From the NCBI GenBank assembly GCA_009694475.1, contig SHUX01000011.1, positions 1 through 34,207 on the forward strand: a stretch of DNA of 34,207 nucleotides, written 5' to 3'. A program made the translations under genes and the position numbers. Numbering within the stretch: the first letter of the stretch is position 1; each line of letters starts with the position of its first letter. The notes under the pieces were generated by a model. The model saw only the letters and a program-made list of their open reading frames with translations. It searched no databases and was not told the DNA's origin. Below, piece after piece: positions 16,164 through 23,720 of this stretch. This DNA is from Thermoleophilia bacterium. Its GTDB lineage: Bacteria > Actinomycetota > Thermoleophilia > Gaiellales > F1-60-MAGs149.

Positions 16164-17279
16164 CTAGTTCGACAAGACGTCGATGAGGATCGGCTCGGCG
16201 AGCGCCATGTCTGCGTCGGAGCCGATCGTGATGCGGATCTTCGTTGGCGCGCCAAAGCCATTCAGCGGGCGTACGATCACACCACGCTGCGTCAAGGCTG
16301 CTGCAGTTGTCTGCGCGTCCTCGACGGTCACGGTGAGGAAGTTCGCGACGCCGGTCGAGGCGATGCCGGCGGCGGCGAGTTTGGTGCGCAGCGATTCGCG
16401 ACGCACCGCGTTCTCCTGTCCGCGACGCTCGATCGTGGCGGTATCGCCGAGCGACGCGATCGCGGCGGCGGTCGCCATCGCATTGACATCGAATGGTCCG
16501 CGAACGCGGATCGACGCGTCGATGATCCAGGCGGGTGCTGCCATCCAGCCGACGCGCAGCCCGGCGAGGCCGTAGATCTTGGAAAAGCTACGGAGCACAG
16601 CGACCCGCGGGTGGCCCGCCTTGACGTACTCCTCGATCGCATTCGGATAGTCGTCCTCGAGGACGTAGCCGCTGTAGGCCTCATCGACAACACACACCAC
16701 ATGCTCGGGGAGGGCATCGACGAAGGCGCGCAACGCAACGCGCGAGACGTAGGTCCCCGTCGGGTTGTTGGGGTTGCAGATGTAGACAAGGCTCGTCTTC
16801 GGCGTAATCGCAGCGAGCAGCGCGTCAAGATCGTGCGTGTCATCGGCCGTCAGCGGCACCTTGATCGCGTTGGCCTGCTGCTTCTGAGCAGTCAGTGCGT
16901 ACGAGACAAACGCCGGCCAAGCAAAGACAACGTCATCGCCCGGTTCGAGGAACGCGGCTGCGAGGTAGGCGATCGACATGTCCGCACCGGGGCTCGCGGC
17001 GACCATGTTGGGTGCGAGACCGTGGGCGTCGGCGAGTGCGGTGTGGAGTGCGCCCGAGTCGGGGTAGCGGTTGAGCTCGGGCGCCGCGGCGGCGATCGCC
17101 GCGAGGGCGGCGGGTGTCGGGCCTTCTGCGCCTTCGTTCGACGAGAGCTTGACGACGGGCACTCCTTCGGGCACGCCGCTCGACGCGCCGGGCGCGTAGA
17201 CAGCCAGCTCGCTCACGAATGGGCGCAGCCGGACGCTTGCTGGTGCGCCGGGTAGCCGCTTCGGGTCGCTGGTGCTCAT
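16164..17279 (-). CDS. hisC: Histidinol-phosphate aminotransferase-like PLP enzyme
   Basis: A 371-residue class I/II aminotransferase. KLSSNEGAEGP, the NPNNPTG motif (169-175), DEAYSGY (199-205) and the PLP lysine Lys234 in SFSKIYGLAGLRVGW are all present. The family includes HisC (imidazole acetol-phosphate to histidinol-phosphate) and aromatic aminotransferases. No histidine genes are nearby, so aromatic amino-acid or phosphonate roles are open. ATG 17279 is preceded by TAATCT at six-base spacing. Confidence 0.85.
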   Translation of the reverse strand: MSTSDPKRLPGAPASVRLRPFVSELAVYAPGASSGVPEGVPVVKLSSNEGAEGPTPAALAAIAAAAPELNRYPDSGALHTALADAHGLAPNMVAASPGADMSIAYLAAAFLEPGDDVVFAWPAFVSYALTAQKQQANAIKVPLTADDTHDLDALLAAITPKTSLVYICNPNNPTGTYVSRVALRAFVDALPEHVVCVVDEAYSGYVLEDDYPNAIEEYVKAGHPRVAVLRSFSKIYGLAGLRVGWMAAPAWIIDASIRVRGPFDVNAMATAAAIASLGDTATIERRGQENAVRRESLRTKLAAAGIASTGVANFLTVTVEDAQTTAAALTQRGVIVRPLNGFGAPTKIRITIGSDADMALAEPILIDVLSN

Positions 17280-17285
17280 GCGGGG

Positions 17286-17291
17286 AGATTA
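17286..17291 (-). promoter_or_regulatory. Putative leaderless -10 element of the aminotransferase
   Basis: TAATCT on the minus strand ends six bases before ATG 17279. Confidence 0.5.
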
Positions 17292-17327
17292 CCCGGCGAA
17301 CGCCATTGGTGGTGCGCCGATCAACAT

Positions 17328-17397
17328 CAAGCCGGTTTTCGAAGCGAGCGGTTGACTCACGGGGAAACGCAAAATCGCCTCAAAGCCGGTTTCAGAG
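17328..17397. repeat. Pair of near-direct repeats upstream of the enoyl-CoA hydratase gene
   Basis: CAAGCCGGTTTTCGAAGC (from 17328) recurs as CAAAGCCGGTTTCAGAGC (from 17381), about 53 bp apart. They lie between two divergent genes and could be regulator sites, but nothing else supports this. Confidence 0.3.
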
Positions 17398-17445
17398 CTT
17401 CTGGCGTGTTGGTGCTGTGGATTCGTGCTGTCTGGCATGACCGAC

Positions 17446-17451
17446 TAGGAT
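17446..17451 (+). promoter_or_regulatory. Putative leaderless -10 element of the enoyl-CoA hydratase
   Basis: TAGGAT ends six bases before ATG 17458. The HPP gene has the same hexamer and spacing. Confidence 0.55.
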
Positions 17452-17457
17452 CGTCGT

Positions 17458-18294
17458 ATGTCTGAAGATCTCGTCCTCTACGAGCGCCGCGGTCCATCCG
17501 CTTGGATCACGCTCAATCGTCCCGGCAAGCTCAACGCGATGACGTACGCACTCGTCGATCAGTTCGAGGCAGCGCTCGATCGTGCCGAGGCCGACGATGA
17601 GGTGCGCGTCGTTGTAGTGCGTGGCGCGGGTCGAGCGTTTTGTGCGGGCTACGACCTCGAGCAAGAAGCCAACGGGGGCGAGCCCACGATCACCGAATGG
17701 CACGAGGTGCTCGCGCGCGATGTCGCGGTCACGATGAAGCTCTGGGGCCTTTCGAAGCCGACTATTGCGGCTGTGCATGGCTGGTGTCTGGCCGGTGGCA
17801 TGGAGGTTGCGATGGCCTGCGATCTCTTGATCTGCACCGACGATGCGCGCTTCGGCGAGCCGGAAGTACGCTACGGATCTGGCCCCGTCACGCTGCTGAT
17901 GCCCTTCGTGCTGAGCGAGCGGAGAACGCGTGAGCTGCTCTTGACGGGCGACACGATCGATGCGGCGACTGCGCTCGATTGGGGTCTCGCGAACCGGGTC
18001 GTGCCAGCCGATGGGCTCGACGCCGAAGTGCAGGAGTGGGTGGCGCGAATCGCGCCGACGCCGCTCCGGGTCTTGCAGCTGACGAAGCAGGCACTCAACC
18101 GCGCGCAGCGAGCGATGGGCCTGCTGGAAGCGGTCGAGGCGAACCTCGACCTGTCCGCCATGCTCAACGGTGCCCAGACGCCGGAGCAGAATGCTTTCGA
18201 CGAGCTCGTTCGCACGGAAGGCCTGAAGGCCGCCCTCGCTTGGCGCGACAAGCGCTACGGGGAGATCCTCGGGGAGCTCGGACTCAACGGTTGA
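17458..18294 (+). CDS. Enoyl-CoA hydratase/isomerase family protein
   Basis: A 278-residue crotonase-fold enzyme. The N-terminal LNRPGKLNAM, oxyanion-hole FCAGYDLE and HGWCLAGGMEVAMACDL, and FGEPEVRYGSGP are all conserved family stretches. Both acid positions used by hydratases (GGME and EPEV) carry Glu, consistent with hydratase activity on a fatty-acyl or aromatic-acyl CoA. The substrate cannot be specified. It is a single-gene unit, followed by tRNA-Val on the other strand. Confidence 0.9.
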   Translation: MSEDLVLYERRGPSAWITLNRPGKLNAMTYALVDQFEAALDRAEADDEVRVVVVRGAGRAFCAGYDLEQEANGGEPTITEWHEVLARDVAVTMKLWGLSKPTIAAVHGWCLAGGMEVAMACDLLICTDDARFGEPEVRYGSGPVTLLMPFVLSERRTRELLLTGDTIDAATALDWGLANRVVPADGLDAEVQEWVARIAPTPLRVLQLTKQALNRAQRAMGLLEAVEANLDLSAMLNGAQTPEQNAFDELVRTEGLKAALAWRDKRYGEILGELGLNG

Positions 18295-18302
18295 GCGCGA
18301 GG

Positions 18303-18376
18303 TGGGCGGTATCGGATTCGAACCGATGACCCCCTGCATGTAAAGCAGGTGCTCTAACCAGCTGAGCTAACCGCCC
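18303..18376 (-). tRNA. tRNA-Val (anticodon UAC)
   Basis: A 74-base cloverleaf on the minus strand: acceptor stem GGGCGGT/ACCGCCC, D arm GCTC...GAGC, anticodon stem CCTGC/GCAGG with loop TTTACAT (anticodon TAC), T arm ATCGG-TTCGAAT-CCGAT, discriminator A. CCA is not fully encoded. Confidence 0.97.
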
Positions 18377-18426
18377 GCGGGCAGGGTAGGCGACTTCGGG
18401 GCTTGATTCGCCAGAACCCTGACCGG

Positions 18427-18432
18427 TAGGAT
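18427..18432 (+). promoter_or_regulatory. Putative leaderless promoter of the HPP gene
   Basis: TAGGAT ends six bases before GTG 18439, and a TTGATT -35-like box lies at 18403-18408 with an 18-bp spacer. Confidence 0.5.
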
Positions 18433-18438
18433 TGCGCA

Positions 18439-18993
18439 GTGGGTACGCCCTCGCGACCAACGCTCGTTGAGCGTCTGCTGCCACGGCGACTCCTGACGAT
18501 TTCGCCGATCGAGATCCTTGGCAGTGCCTTGGCGATCGGAATCTTGCTCTACCTCAGCAATTTGTCAGAGGCGACTGTCGGCGACCCGTTATTCGTGGCA
18601 TCACTGGCGGCATCGATCGCAATCATCTTTGTTGATTCACGGATGACCGTCTCGCGAACCTGGGATGTGGTGGCTGGACAGTTTCTCTCGGCCACCGTTG
18701 CGTTCGGCGTGGTGATGCTGATTGGCGGGTACCTCGAGCTGGCCGCGATGGTTACAATTGCGCTGTCGTTGGTCGTCATGCACGTGGCTCGTTGTCCCCA
18801 CATGCCCGCCTGTGCGACAGCACTGCTGATCGTAGTCACGCCGTCAATGCAGCACCCCGTCTTTCTGTTCCTGCCCGTCCTCGTAGGAGCGTTCGTGGTT
18901 GTCGCCGTTGCATGGGGCGTCCACTTCTTGGAGGTGCGCTTCCCGAGTCGTTGGGGCCGTCAGCAAATGCGGCAGCGGCGCGCCGGCGGCTAG
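18439..18993 (+). CDS. HPP-family integral membrane protein
   Basis: A 184-residue protein with about five transmembrane segments. Residues around SRTWDVVAGQFLSATVAFGV and HMPACATALLIVV resemble the HPP family, with HMPA in place of the canonical HPPA. Some family members transport nitrite in chloroplasts; bacterial roles are mostly unknown. The start is GTG 18439. Its stop overlaps the convergent FprA stop by four bases. Confidence 0.72.
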   Translation: MGTPSRPTLVERLLPRRLLTISPIEILGSALAIGILLYLSNLSEATVGDPLFVASLAASIAIIFVDSRMTVSRTWDVVAGQFLSATVAFGVVMLIGGYLELAAMVTIALSLVVMHVARCPHMPACATALLIVVTPSMQHPVFLFLPVLVGAFVVVAVAWGVHFLEVRFPSRWGRQQMRQRRAGG

Positions 18994-20354
18994 CGTTTAG
19001 CGAGCAGTTCATCCCACGAGCAGAGTTTGATGCGTGGCCTGCCATGCGGGTCACCGAGGGCGCGCTCGTGCGCATCGATTGATTGCCAGTGGCCGTACTC
19101 GATCGCCTCGGGGCGATGGTCGGAGACGAGCGCATCGATGGCCTTGATCGTCGGCGATAGCGGATCGTGCAGGCGGCCAGCGGCGAGGTCTTCGAGCAGT
19201 GCACCCGCAGTCTCGAATGCATCCTTTTTGTTCGTGCCGATCACGCCACTCGGGCCGCGCTTGATCCAGCCGGTGCAGTAGACGCCGGGCACGGGTTGTC
19301 CAGCCGCATCGAGCGCACGCCCCTCAGCATGTGGGATGACGCAGCGCTTCTCGTCGAACGAGACGCCTTCGACGGGTAGACCGCGATAGCCGACGCTGCG
19401 CAGTACGAGACCGCAGGGGATGGTCTCCGTCTGATCGGTTGCCACCGAACGGATCGAGCCATCGTCCGTGCGCTCGAGCCGGTTGCGCACCATCACGATC
19501 TCCTCGACACGACCATCGCCACGGATCTCCAATGGTGAAAGCAGATAACGCATGGTGACGGTGCGCGGCTTGGTGGTGCGAGAGCGCTGGGCGTACGCGA
19601 GCACGGTCTCGACATTGCGTTGATCGGGCTGGCTGGCCTCAGCAAAATCGGCCTGGCTGAGCGCGTCGAGCGCAGCCTCGGCCGGATCGATGATGACATC
19701 CGCGATCTGCAACTCGCCGAGTTCGAGCAACTCGGGGTTCGTGTAGGCGGCCTGCAAGGGACCGCGGCGACCGGCGATTACGACGTCGTTGATCGTCGAC
19801 TTCGCGAATTGCTCAATCGCGTGGTCGCCCGTGTCGGTCGGTGCCAACTCTTCGGGAGCTAAAACCAGCATCCGCGCGACATCGACGGCGACGTTGCCAT
19901 TGCCGATGACGACGGCACGGTCGACCTGGAGGTCTGGATCAAGGTTGTAGAAATCGGGGTGCCCGTTGTACCAGGCAACAAACGCCGTGGCAGGAATCGA
20001 GCCAACGAGGTCCTCACCAGGTATGTCCATGCGACGGTCGGTCTGCGCCCCATAGGCGTAGATGATGGCGTCGTAGTGCTCCAGCAACTGTGTGTGCGAG
20101 ATGTCGCGACCAATCTCGATGTTGCCGAACATCCGAAAGCCCGGCTTGGCGGCGATCTTCTCGAACACCTTCGAGACGGCCTTGATCTTCGGATGGTCGG
20201 GAGCCACGCCAGCACGCACCAGCCCCCACGGGGTCGGCAGGCGATCAAACAGGTCGACCTCGATCGCGGCCTCGGCGTCAAGCAGGTGCCCGGTGGCATA
20301 GAAGCCAGCCGGACCAGCGCCGATCACGGCAATGCGGGCGGGACGATTTGGCAT
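18990..20354 (-). CDS. fprA: Ferredoxin-NADP reductase, adrenodoxin-reductase type
   Basis: A 454-residue flavoprotein. The FAD motif IAVIGAGPAGFYA lies at the N-terminus, RLPTPWGLVRAGVAPDHPKIK is the adrenodoxin-reductase signature, and a second nucleotide motif VIGNGNVAVDVARML binds NADPH. CTGWIKRGPSGVIGTNKKDA is conserved near the C-terminus. It moves electrons between NADPH and ferredoxins, for example for cytochrome P450s. No ferredoxin or P450 gene is in the window. ATG 20354 has TACCTT at six-base spacing. Confidence 0.94.
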   Translation of the reverse strand: MPNRPARIAVIGAGPAGFYATGHLLDAEAAIEVDLFDRLPTPWGLVRAGVAPDHPKIKAVSKVFEKIAAKPGFRMFGNIEIGRDISHTQLLEHYDAIIYAYGAQTDRRMDIPGEDLVGSIPATAFVAWYNGHPDFYNLDPDLQVDRAVVIGNGNVAVDVARMLVLAPEELAPTDTGDHAIEQFAKSTINDVVIAGRRGPLQAAYTNPELLELGELQIADVIIDPAEAALDALSQADFAEASQPDQRNVETVLAYAQRSRTTKPRTVTMRYLLSPLEIRGDGRVEEIVMVRNRLERTDDGSIRSVATDQTETIPCGLVLRSVGYRGLPVEGVSFDEKRCVIPHAEGRALDAAGQPVPGVYCTGWIKRGPSGVIGTNKKDAFETAGALLEDLAAGRLHDPLSPTIKAIDALVSDHRPEAIEYGHWQSIDAHERALGDPHGRPRIKLCSWDELLAKR

Positions 20355-20360
20355 ACCGGC

Positions 20361-20366
20361 AAGGTA
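20361..20366 (-). promoter_or_regulatory. Putative leaderless -10 element of fprA
   Basis: TACCTT on the minus strand ends six bases before ATG 20354. Confidence 0.5.
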
Positions 20367-20421
20367 GCGCGGACATCGCCGCGACGGGGCTAGCCGCTGT
20401 CGTTCGCTCGCCCCGCGCGGC

Positions 20422-20526
20422 GCCTCGAATTCCAGAAGGGGTCAGGCCCGATCTGGACATTTGATAGACGAGCCAGCTCGTCACCCAAAGTCCAGATCGG
20501 GCCTGACCCCTTCTGGAATTCGAGGC
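20422..20526. repeat. Long inverted repeat with nested hairpin (second REP-like family)
   Basis: Two perfect 37-bp arms (20422-20458 and 20490-20526) flank a 31-bp centre. The centre holds its own hairpin, GACGAGC-CA-GCTCGTC (20467-20482). The arms carry AAGGGGTCAGGCCCGATCTG. This is unlike the GGGCCC palindromes elsewhere in the window. The layout of two inverted REP-like units with a short spacer is BIME-like. It sits between the fprA promoter and the metallopeptidase stop, downstream of the latter. Confidence 0.85.
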
Positions 20527-20585
20527 CTCGTCGCTCAACACAGCGAGGACGCTCACGGGCGACTCGATGCGCTGGTGCCCCGGGC

Positions 20586-21302
20586 TTAAGCAGCGGCGCG
20601 CAGCGGCTGCACGGCAAAGGCCGGGTCGTACGCATGCAACTCGGATCCGTGCTGGCGCAGCCACGCGTGAGCCTCCCGCCAATCGGGACGGAGCTCTTCG
20701 ACGGCAGCCCAAAACTTCGCACCATGGTCGAGGTGGCGGAGGTGGCAGAGCTCGTGCACGACGACGTAGTCGAGGACATGGAACGGCGCGAGCATCAGTC
20801 GCCAGGAGAGCGAGACGGTGCCGCGGCGACTACAGGAGCCCCAGCGCGAGGTGCCATCAGCAATCCGGAGCGTCGTCGGGTGCGGCTCGGGCAGGTCGGC
20901 GACGAGCGCCGTGGCGACACGACGGGTCTGCTCGCGGTACCAGCGCTCGACCATTCGGGCCGCGTCTTCGAGGTCGGGTGCGGCAATCAGGACCGAGTCG
21001 TCGGTGCTGATCACTCGCGGGCGGCTGGCCTGGCGCAGAGTCAAGGGCAGGGCAGTGCCATGGCGCCAGACAATATCGGAGCGCTCGAGACCTAGGTGGC
21101 GCTGTTCGAGGCGAGCCGACTGGCGGGCAATCCATTCGCGGTGCGTCGCGACGAGCTCGCGTCCTGTGCTCTCGCCCCCACGGGCGGGCAAGACCAGTTC
21201 GACACCCGTCCCAGCCTTGGCCACCAGGCGAACACGGCGGGCACGTGGCGATCGACGCACGGGCACGCGCACTCCATCAACGTCGAGAACCTCCACGAAC
21301 AC
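20586..21302 (-). CDS. YgjP-like (DUF45) metallopeptidase
   Basis: Up to 238 residues with no signal peptide. The zinc motif HELCHLRHLDHGAKFW supplies HExxH and a third histidine in the family pattern. The preceding RWGSCSRRGTVSLSWRLMLAP is the conserved YgjP/WLM-type stretch. The substrate is unknown. The annotated start is GTG 21302. GTG 21296 is an attractive alternative because GATCCT (21303-21308) ends six bases before it. The long inverted repeat lies just downstream. Confidence 0.88.
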   Translation of the reverse strand: MFVEVLDVDGVRVPVRRSPRARRVRLVAKAGTGVELVLPARGGESTGRELVATHREWIARQSARLEQRHLGLERSDIVWRHGTALPLTLRQASRPRVISTDDSVLIAAPDLEDAARMVERWYREQTRRVATALVADLPEPHPTTLRIADGTSRWGSCSRRGTVSLSWRLMLAPFHVLDYVVVHELCHLRHLDHGAKFWAAVEELRPDWREAHAWLRQHGSELHAYDPAFAVQPLRAAA

Positions 21303-21411
21303 AGGATCACGACAGCGCCGGACGGAACTTCGGAATCGTCGATCTCACAGATGGGTTGTTTTTCCATCTTTCCGCATCAGTACCGGCCGCTCGTGAGCCA
21401 GCTGACGCTGG

Positions 21412-21417
21412 CATAGT
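21412..21417 (+). promoter_or_regulatory. Putative leaderless -10 element of the RraA-like gene
   Basis: CATAGT ends six bases before ATG 21424; it keeps the A2 and T6 positions of the TAnnnT pattern. Confidence 0.35.
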
Positions 21418-21423
21418 GCACTC

Positions 21424-21903
21424 ATGAGCGACTGGAATACCTGTGATCTTTGCGATGACAATCCCGACGTGATCCGCGTCCCGATACCCGGGTTGCGGCA
21501 CTTCGGCGGCACGACGCGTTTCAGTGGCTCGGTGATGACGGTGTGCTGCGACGCCGATAACACGCGCGTCAAAGAGCTCGTCAACACGCCGGGCGAGGGC
21601 CGCGTGCTGGTCGTCGACGGTGGCGGCGGGTTGGCCACGGCGCTGGTTGGTGACGTCGTTGGGGCCGAAGCCGTTGCCAATGGCTGGGCGGGCATCATCG
21701 TCGATGGTTGCGTCCGCGACTCTGCGGGTCTTGCCGCACTACCGCTCGGCGTGATGGCGATCACCACCTGCCCGCAGCGCCCCGCGCGCGTGGGGCAGGG
21801 GACGGCGGGCGACGAGCTGGTCTTTCGTGGCGTGCCGTGCCGCGTGGGCGATGTCGCCTACGCGGACGAGGACGGCGTCGTCCTCATGCCCGCGACGCAG
21901 TAA
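21424..21903 (+). CDS. RraA-like protein (RNase E regulator / HMG aldolase family)
   Basis: A 159-residue protein, the usual RraA length. The core matches RraA: FGGTTRFSGSVMTVCCDADNTRVKELV, GEGRVLVVDGGGGLATALVGD and GWAGIIVDGCVRDSAGL. The GCVRD motif keeps the Arg and Asp used by 4-hydroxy-4-methyl-2-oxoglutarate aldolases, so an aldolase or oxaloacetate decarboxylase activity is as likely as RNase E control. Confidence 0.9.
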   Translation: MSDWNTCDLCDDNPDVIRVPIPGLRHFGGTTRFSGSVMTVCCDADNTRVKELVNTPGEGRVLVVDGGGGLATALVGDVVGAEAVANGWAGIIVDGCVRDSAGLAALPLGVMAITTCPQRPARVGQGTAGDELVFRGVPCRVGDVAYADEDGVVLMPATQ

Positions 21904-21936
21904 GCGCCTCGAGCGAGCATTCTCGCCGCCCAAAGG

Positions 21937-22009
21937 TACCCCCAACGGGATTCGAACCCGTGTAGCCGCCGTGAAAGGGCGGTGGCCTAGGCCGCTAGCC
22001 GATGGGGGC
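21937..22009 (-). tRNA. tRNA-Glu (anticodon UUC)
   Basis: A 73-base cloverleaf on the minus strand: acceptor GCCCCCA/TGGGGGT with a first G-U pair, D arm GGCT/GGCC, anticodon stem CCGCC/GGCGG with loop CTTTCAC (anticodon TTC), T arm ACGGG-TTCGAAT-CCCGT, discriminator A. CCA is not fully encoded. Confidence 0.96.
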
Positions 22010-22088
22010 CCGCGGCGCAGGATACCGATCTTGGCCACGTTGCCACGCACACCGGGTCTGTCCGGGCAGCGACGTAGCCTTCCGACAG

Positions 22089-22433
22089 ATGGATCGCTCC
22101 GAACGGCTCACCGGAAACGCCGACACGTCGCTCGAGACGTGCCGCAAATGTCCATCGAAATTGGTGCAGCCGGTCCAGTGGCGCCGCCTCGGTGACGACC
22201 TCTGGGAAATCGACTTGCGCTGCCCCGATTGTGGTCGCGCGAGTCGCGAGTGCGTACCGACCGAGGCCGTCGCCAAGTACGACCAAGTGATGCGTCGGGC
22301 GCGTATCTCGCTCGAACGACACCTTGAGGCAATCGAGCACGTCGACCCTGTCGATGCCCGTAGACCCTATGGCGACCCAGCGCCCGACCTGCGGATCCTG
22401 CCCGAGGATCACGGCCTTCCGCCGGCCGCGTAG
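22089..22433 (+). CDS. Small zinc-ribbon-like protein, first gene of the kinase operon
   Basis: A 114-residue soluble protein. CRKC and CPDC (CxxC pairs about 25 residues apart) suggest one zinc ribbon, followed by a charged helical C-terminal part. I do not recognise a family. ATG 22089 lies eight bases after TAGCCT (22075-22080). Its stop codon overlaps the ribosome-binding site of the kinase gene, nine bases before the kinase ATG, so they form one unit. Confidence 0.75.
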   Translation: MDRSERLTGNADTSLETCRKCPSKLVQPVQWRRLGDDLWEIDLRCPDCGRASRECVPTEAVAKYDQVMRRARISLERHLEAIEHVDPVDARRPYGDPAPDLRILPEDHGLPPAA

Positions 22434-22442
22434 GAGCCGGCG

Positions 22443-23720
22443 ATGACGGATCTCGGCGGCCGCTACCGCCTCGAGGCGTCGCTTGGCCGTGGCGGTACGG
22501 GTGAAGTATTTCGGGCGCGTGATCTACGACTCGACCGTATCGTTGCCATCAAGATGCTGCATCCGTGGGTCGCCACCGACGAGGACGCGCACCGGCGCTT
22601 TCGCCGCGAAGCCACGACACTCGCCCAACTGCGACATCCAAACATCGTGCAGGTGCTTGACTTCGATGACACGCCGCCCGCGCCGTTTTTGGTGCAAGAA
22701 CACTGTGGTGGCGGAACGCTCGTTCACCGCACGGCAGACGCGCCACTGCCATGGCCCGAGGTGGCCGAGATCGGTTTGGCAATCACACGCGGCTTGGCGC
22801 ACGCGCACGCCAGCGGTGTCACGCATCGCGATCTCAAACCCGGCAACGTCCTCTATGGCGATGACGGGCACCTACGTGTCGCCGATTTTGGATTGGCCGA
22901 CGTGCTGCGGGGCAGCACGGATCAGGCCGACCTGACGGACGATGGTTCGCGGGTCGGTAGCCCCGAGTACTGGTCGCCCGAGCAGGCCGCCGGACTGGCC
23001 GTCACAGAGCGCGCGGACATGTACGCGCTCGGTTGCATCCTCTACGAGTTGGCGACCGGCGCCTTGCCGTTCGAGGGGTCCGATCGGATCGAGGTTGGTA
23101 CGCGCCGCATGCACGAGGACCCGCCGCTGCCGACACAGTTTGTGCCAGACCTCCCGCCGGAGGCCGAGGTGCTGATCATGTCCCTCTTGACACGTGCGCC
23201 CGAGCGGCGACCACGCGCCGAGGACGTGGCGCGCTTACTCGCCGGCGACGTGCCGATCGTGCCAGAGCACGATGCGGCCGAGACGACACGGATCCCGGCC
23301 TATGAGATCCCCGACACGCTGGTCGCCCCGCACGATGCTGCGCCACGTCCGGGCGTCCGCAGCGGTGGCATTCGAGCAGGCGTCGTGCTGCTTGCGATTG
23401 GTGTGTTCTTGATGGGCATTGGCATTGCCGCGGGCGTCGGGCTGACACGCGCAGGGATCGTGCGCGAGCAACCACTCAGTCGGATGGGTGCGGCTGCAGG
23501 ACTGAGCGTTGCCGCCGGGGCGATTGTCATCTGTCTGGCGCTGGCCGTGATAGCACTCTGGGCGACCCGAAACCGTGATCGCGCCGACATGCGCATTGTG
23601 CGGCTCGCGCTCGGCACGCTCGCTGTGATCGCCGTGGCAGTGTGTTCTGGTGCGATCGTCTGGACCGCAAACGCGTGGATCACCGTTGGGGTTTCAACGT
23701 TGTGGAGAAGTGTCCAGTGA
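22443..23720 (+). CDS. Ser/Thr protein kinase with three C-terminal membrane helices
   Basis: A 425-residue protein. The kinase domain spans about residues 8-265: glycine loop GRGGTGEV (15-22), Lys37, catalytic HRDLKPGN (from 128) and DFG (148-150). The activation loop ends at SPEYWSPEQ. After a linker, three transmembrane segments occupy about 315-420, instead of the single helix plus PASTA repeats of PknB. It should phosphorylate cytoplasmic targets; no sensor domain is visible outside the membrane. GGAG precedes ATG 22443. Its TGA overlaps the GTG start of the amidase (GTGA). Confidence 0.93.
   Translation: MTDLGGRYRLEASLGRGGTGEVFRARDLRLDRIVAIKMLHPWVATDEDAHRRFRREATTLAQLRHPNIVQVLDFDDTPPAPFLVQEHCGGGTLVHRTADAPLPWPEVAEIGLAITRGLAHAHASGVTHRDLKPGNVLYGDDGHLRVADFGLADVLRGSTDQADLTDDGSRVGSPEYWSPEQAAGLAVTERADMYALGCILYELATGALPFEGSDRIEVGTRRMHEDPPLPTQFVPDLPPEAEVLIMSLLTRAPERRPRAEDVARLLAGDVPIVPEHDAAETTRIPAYEIPDTLVAPHDAAPRPGVRSGGIRAGVVLLAIGVFLMGIGIAAGVGLTRAGIVREQPLSRMGAAAGLSVAAGAIVICLALAVIALWATRNRDRADMRIVRLALGTLAVIAVAVCSGAIVWTANAWITVGVSTLWRSVQ

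Noticed and set aside
17328-17397. CRISPR-like or iteron repeat
   Set aside because: Only two imperfect units, no spacers or further copies.
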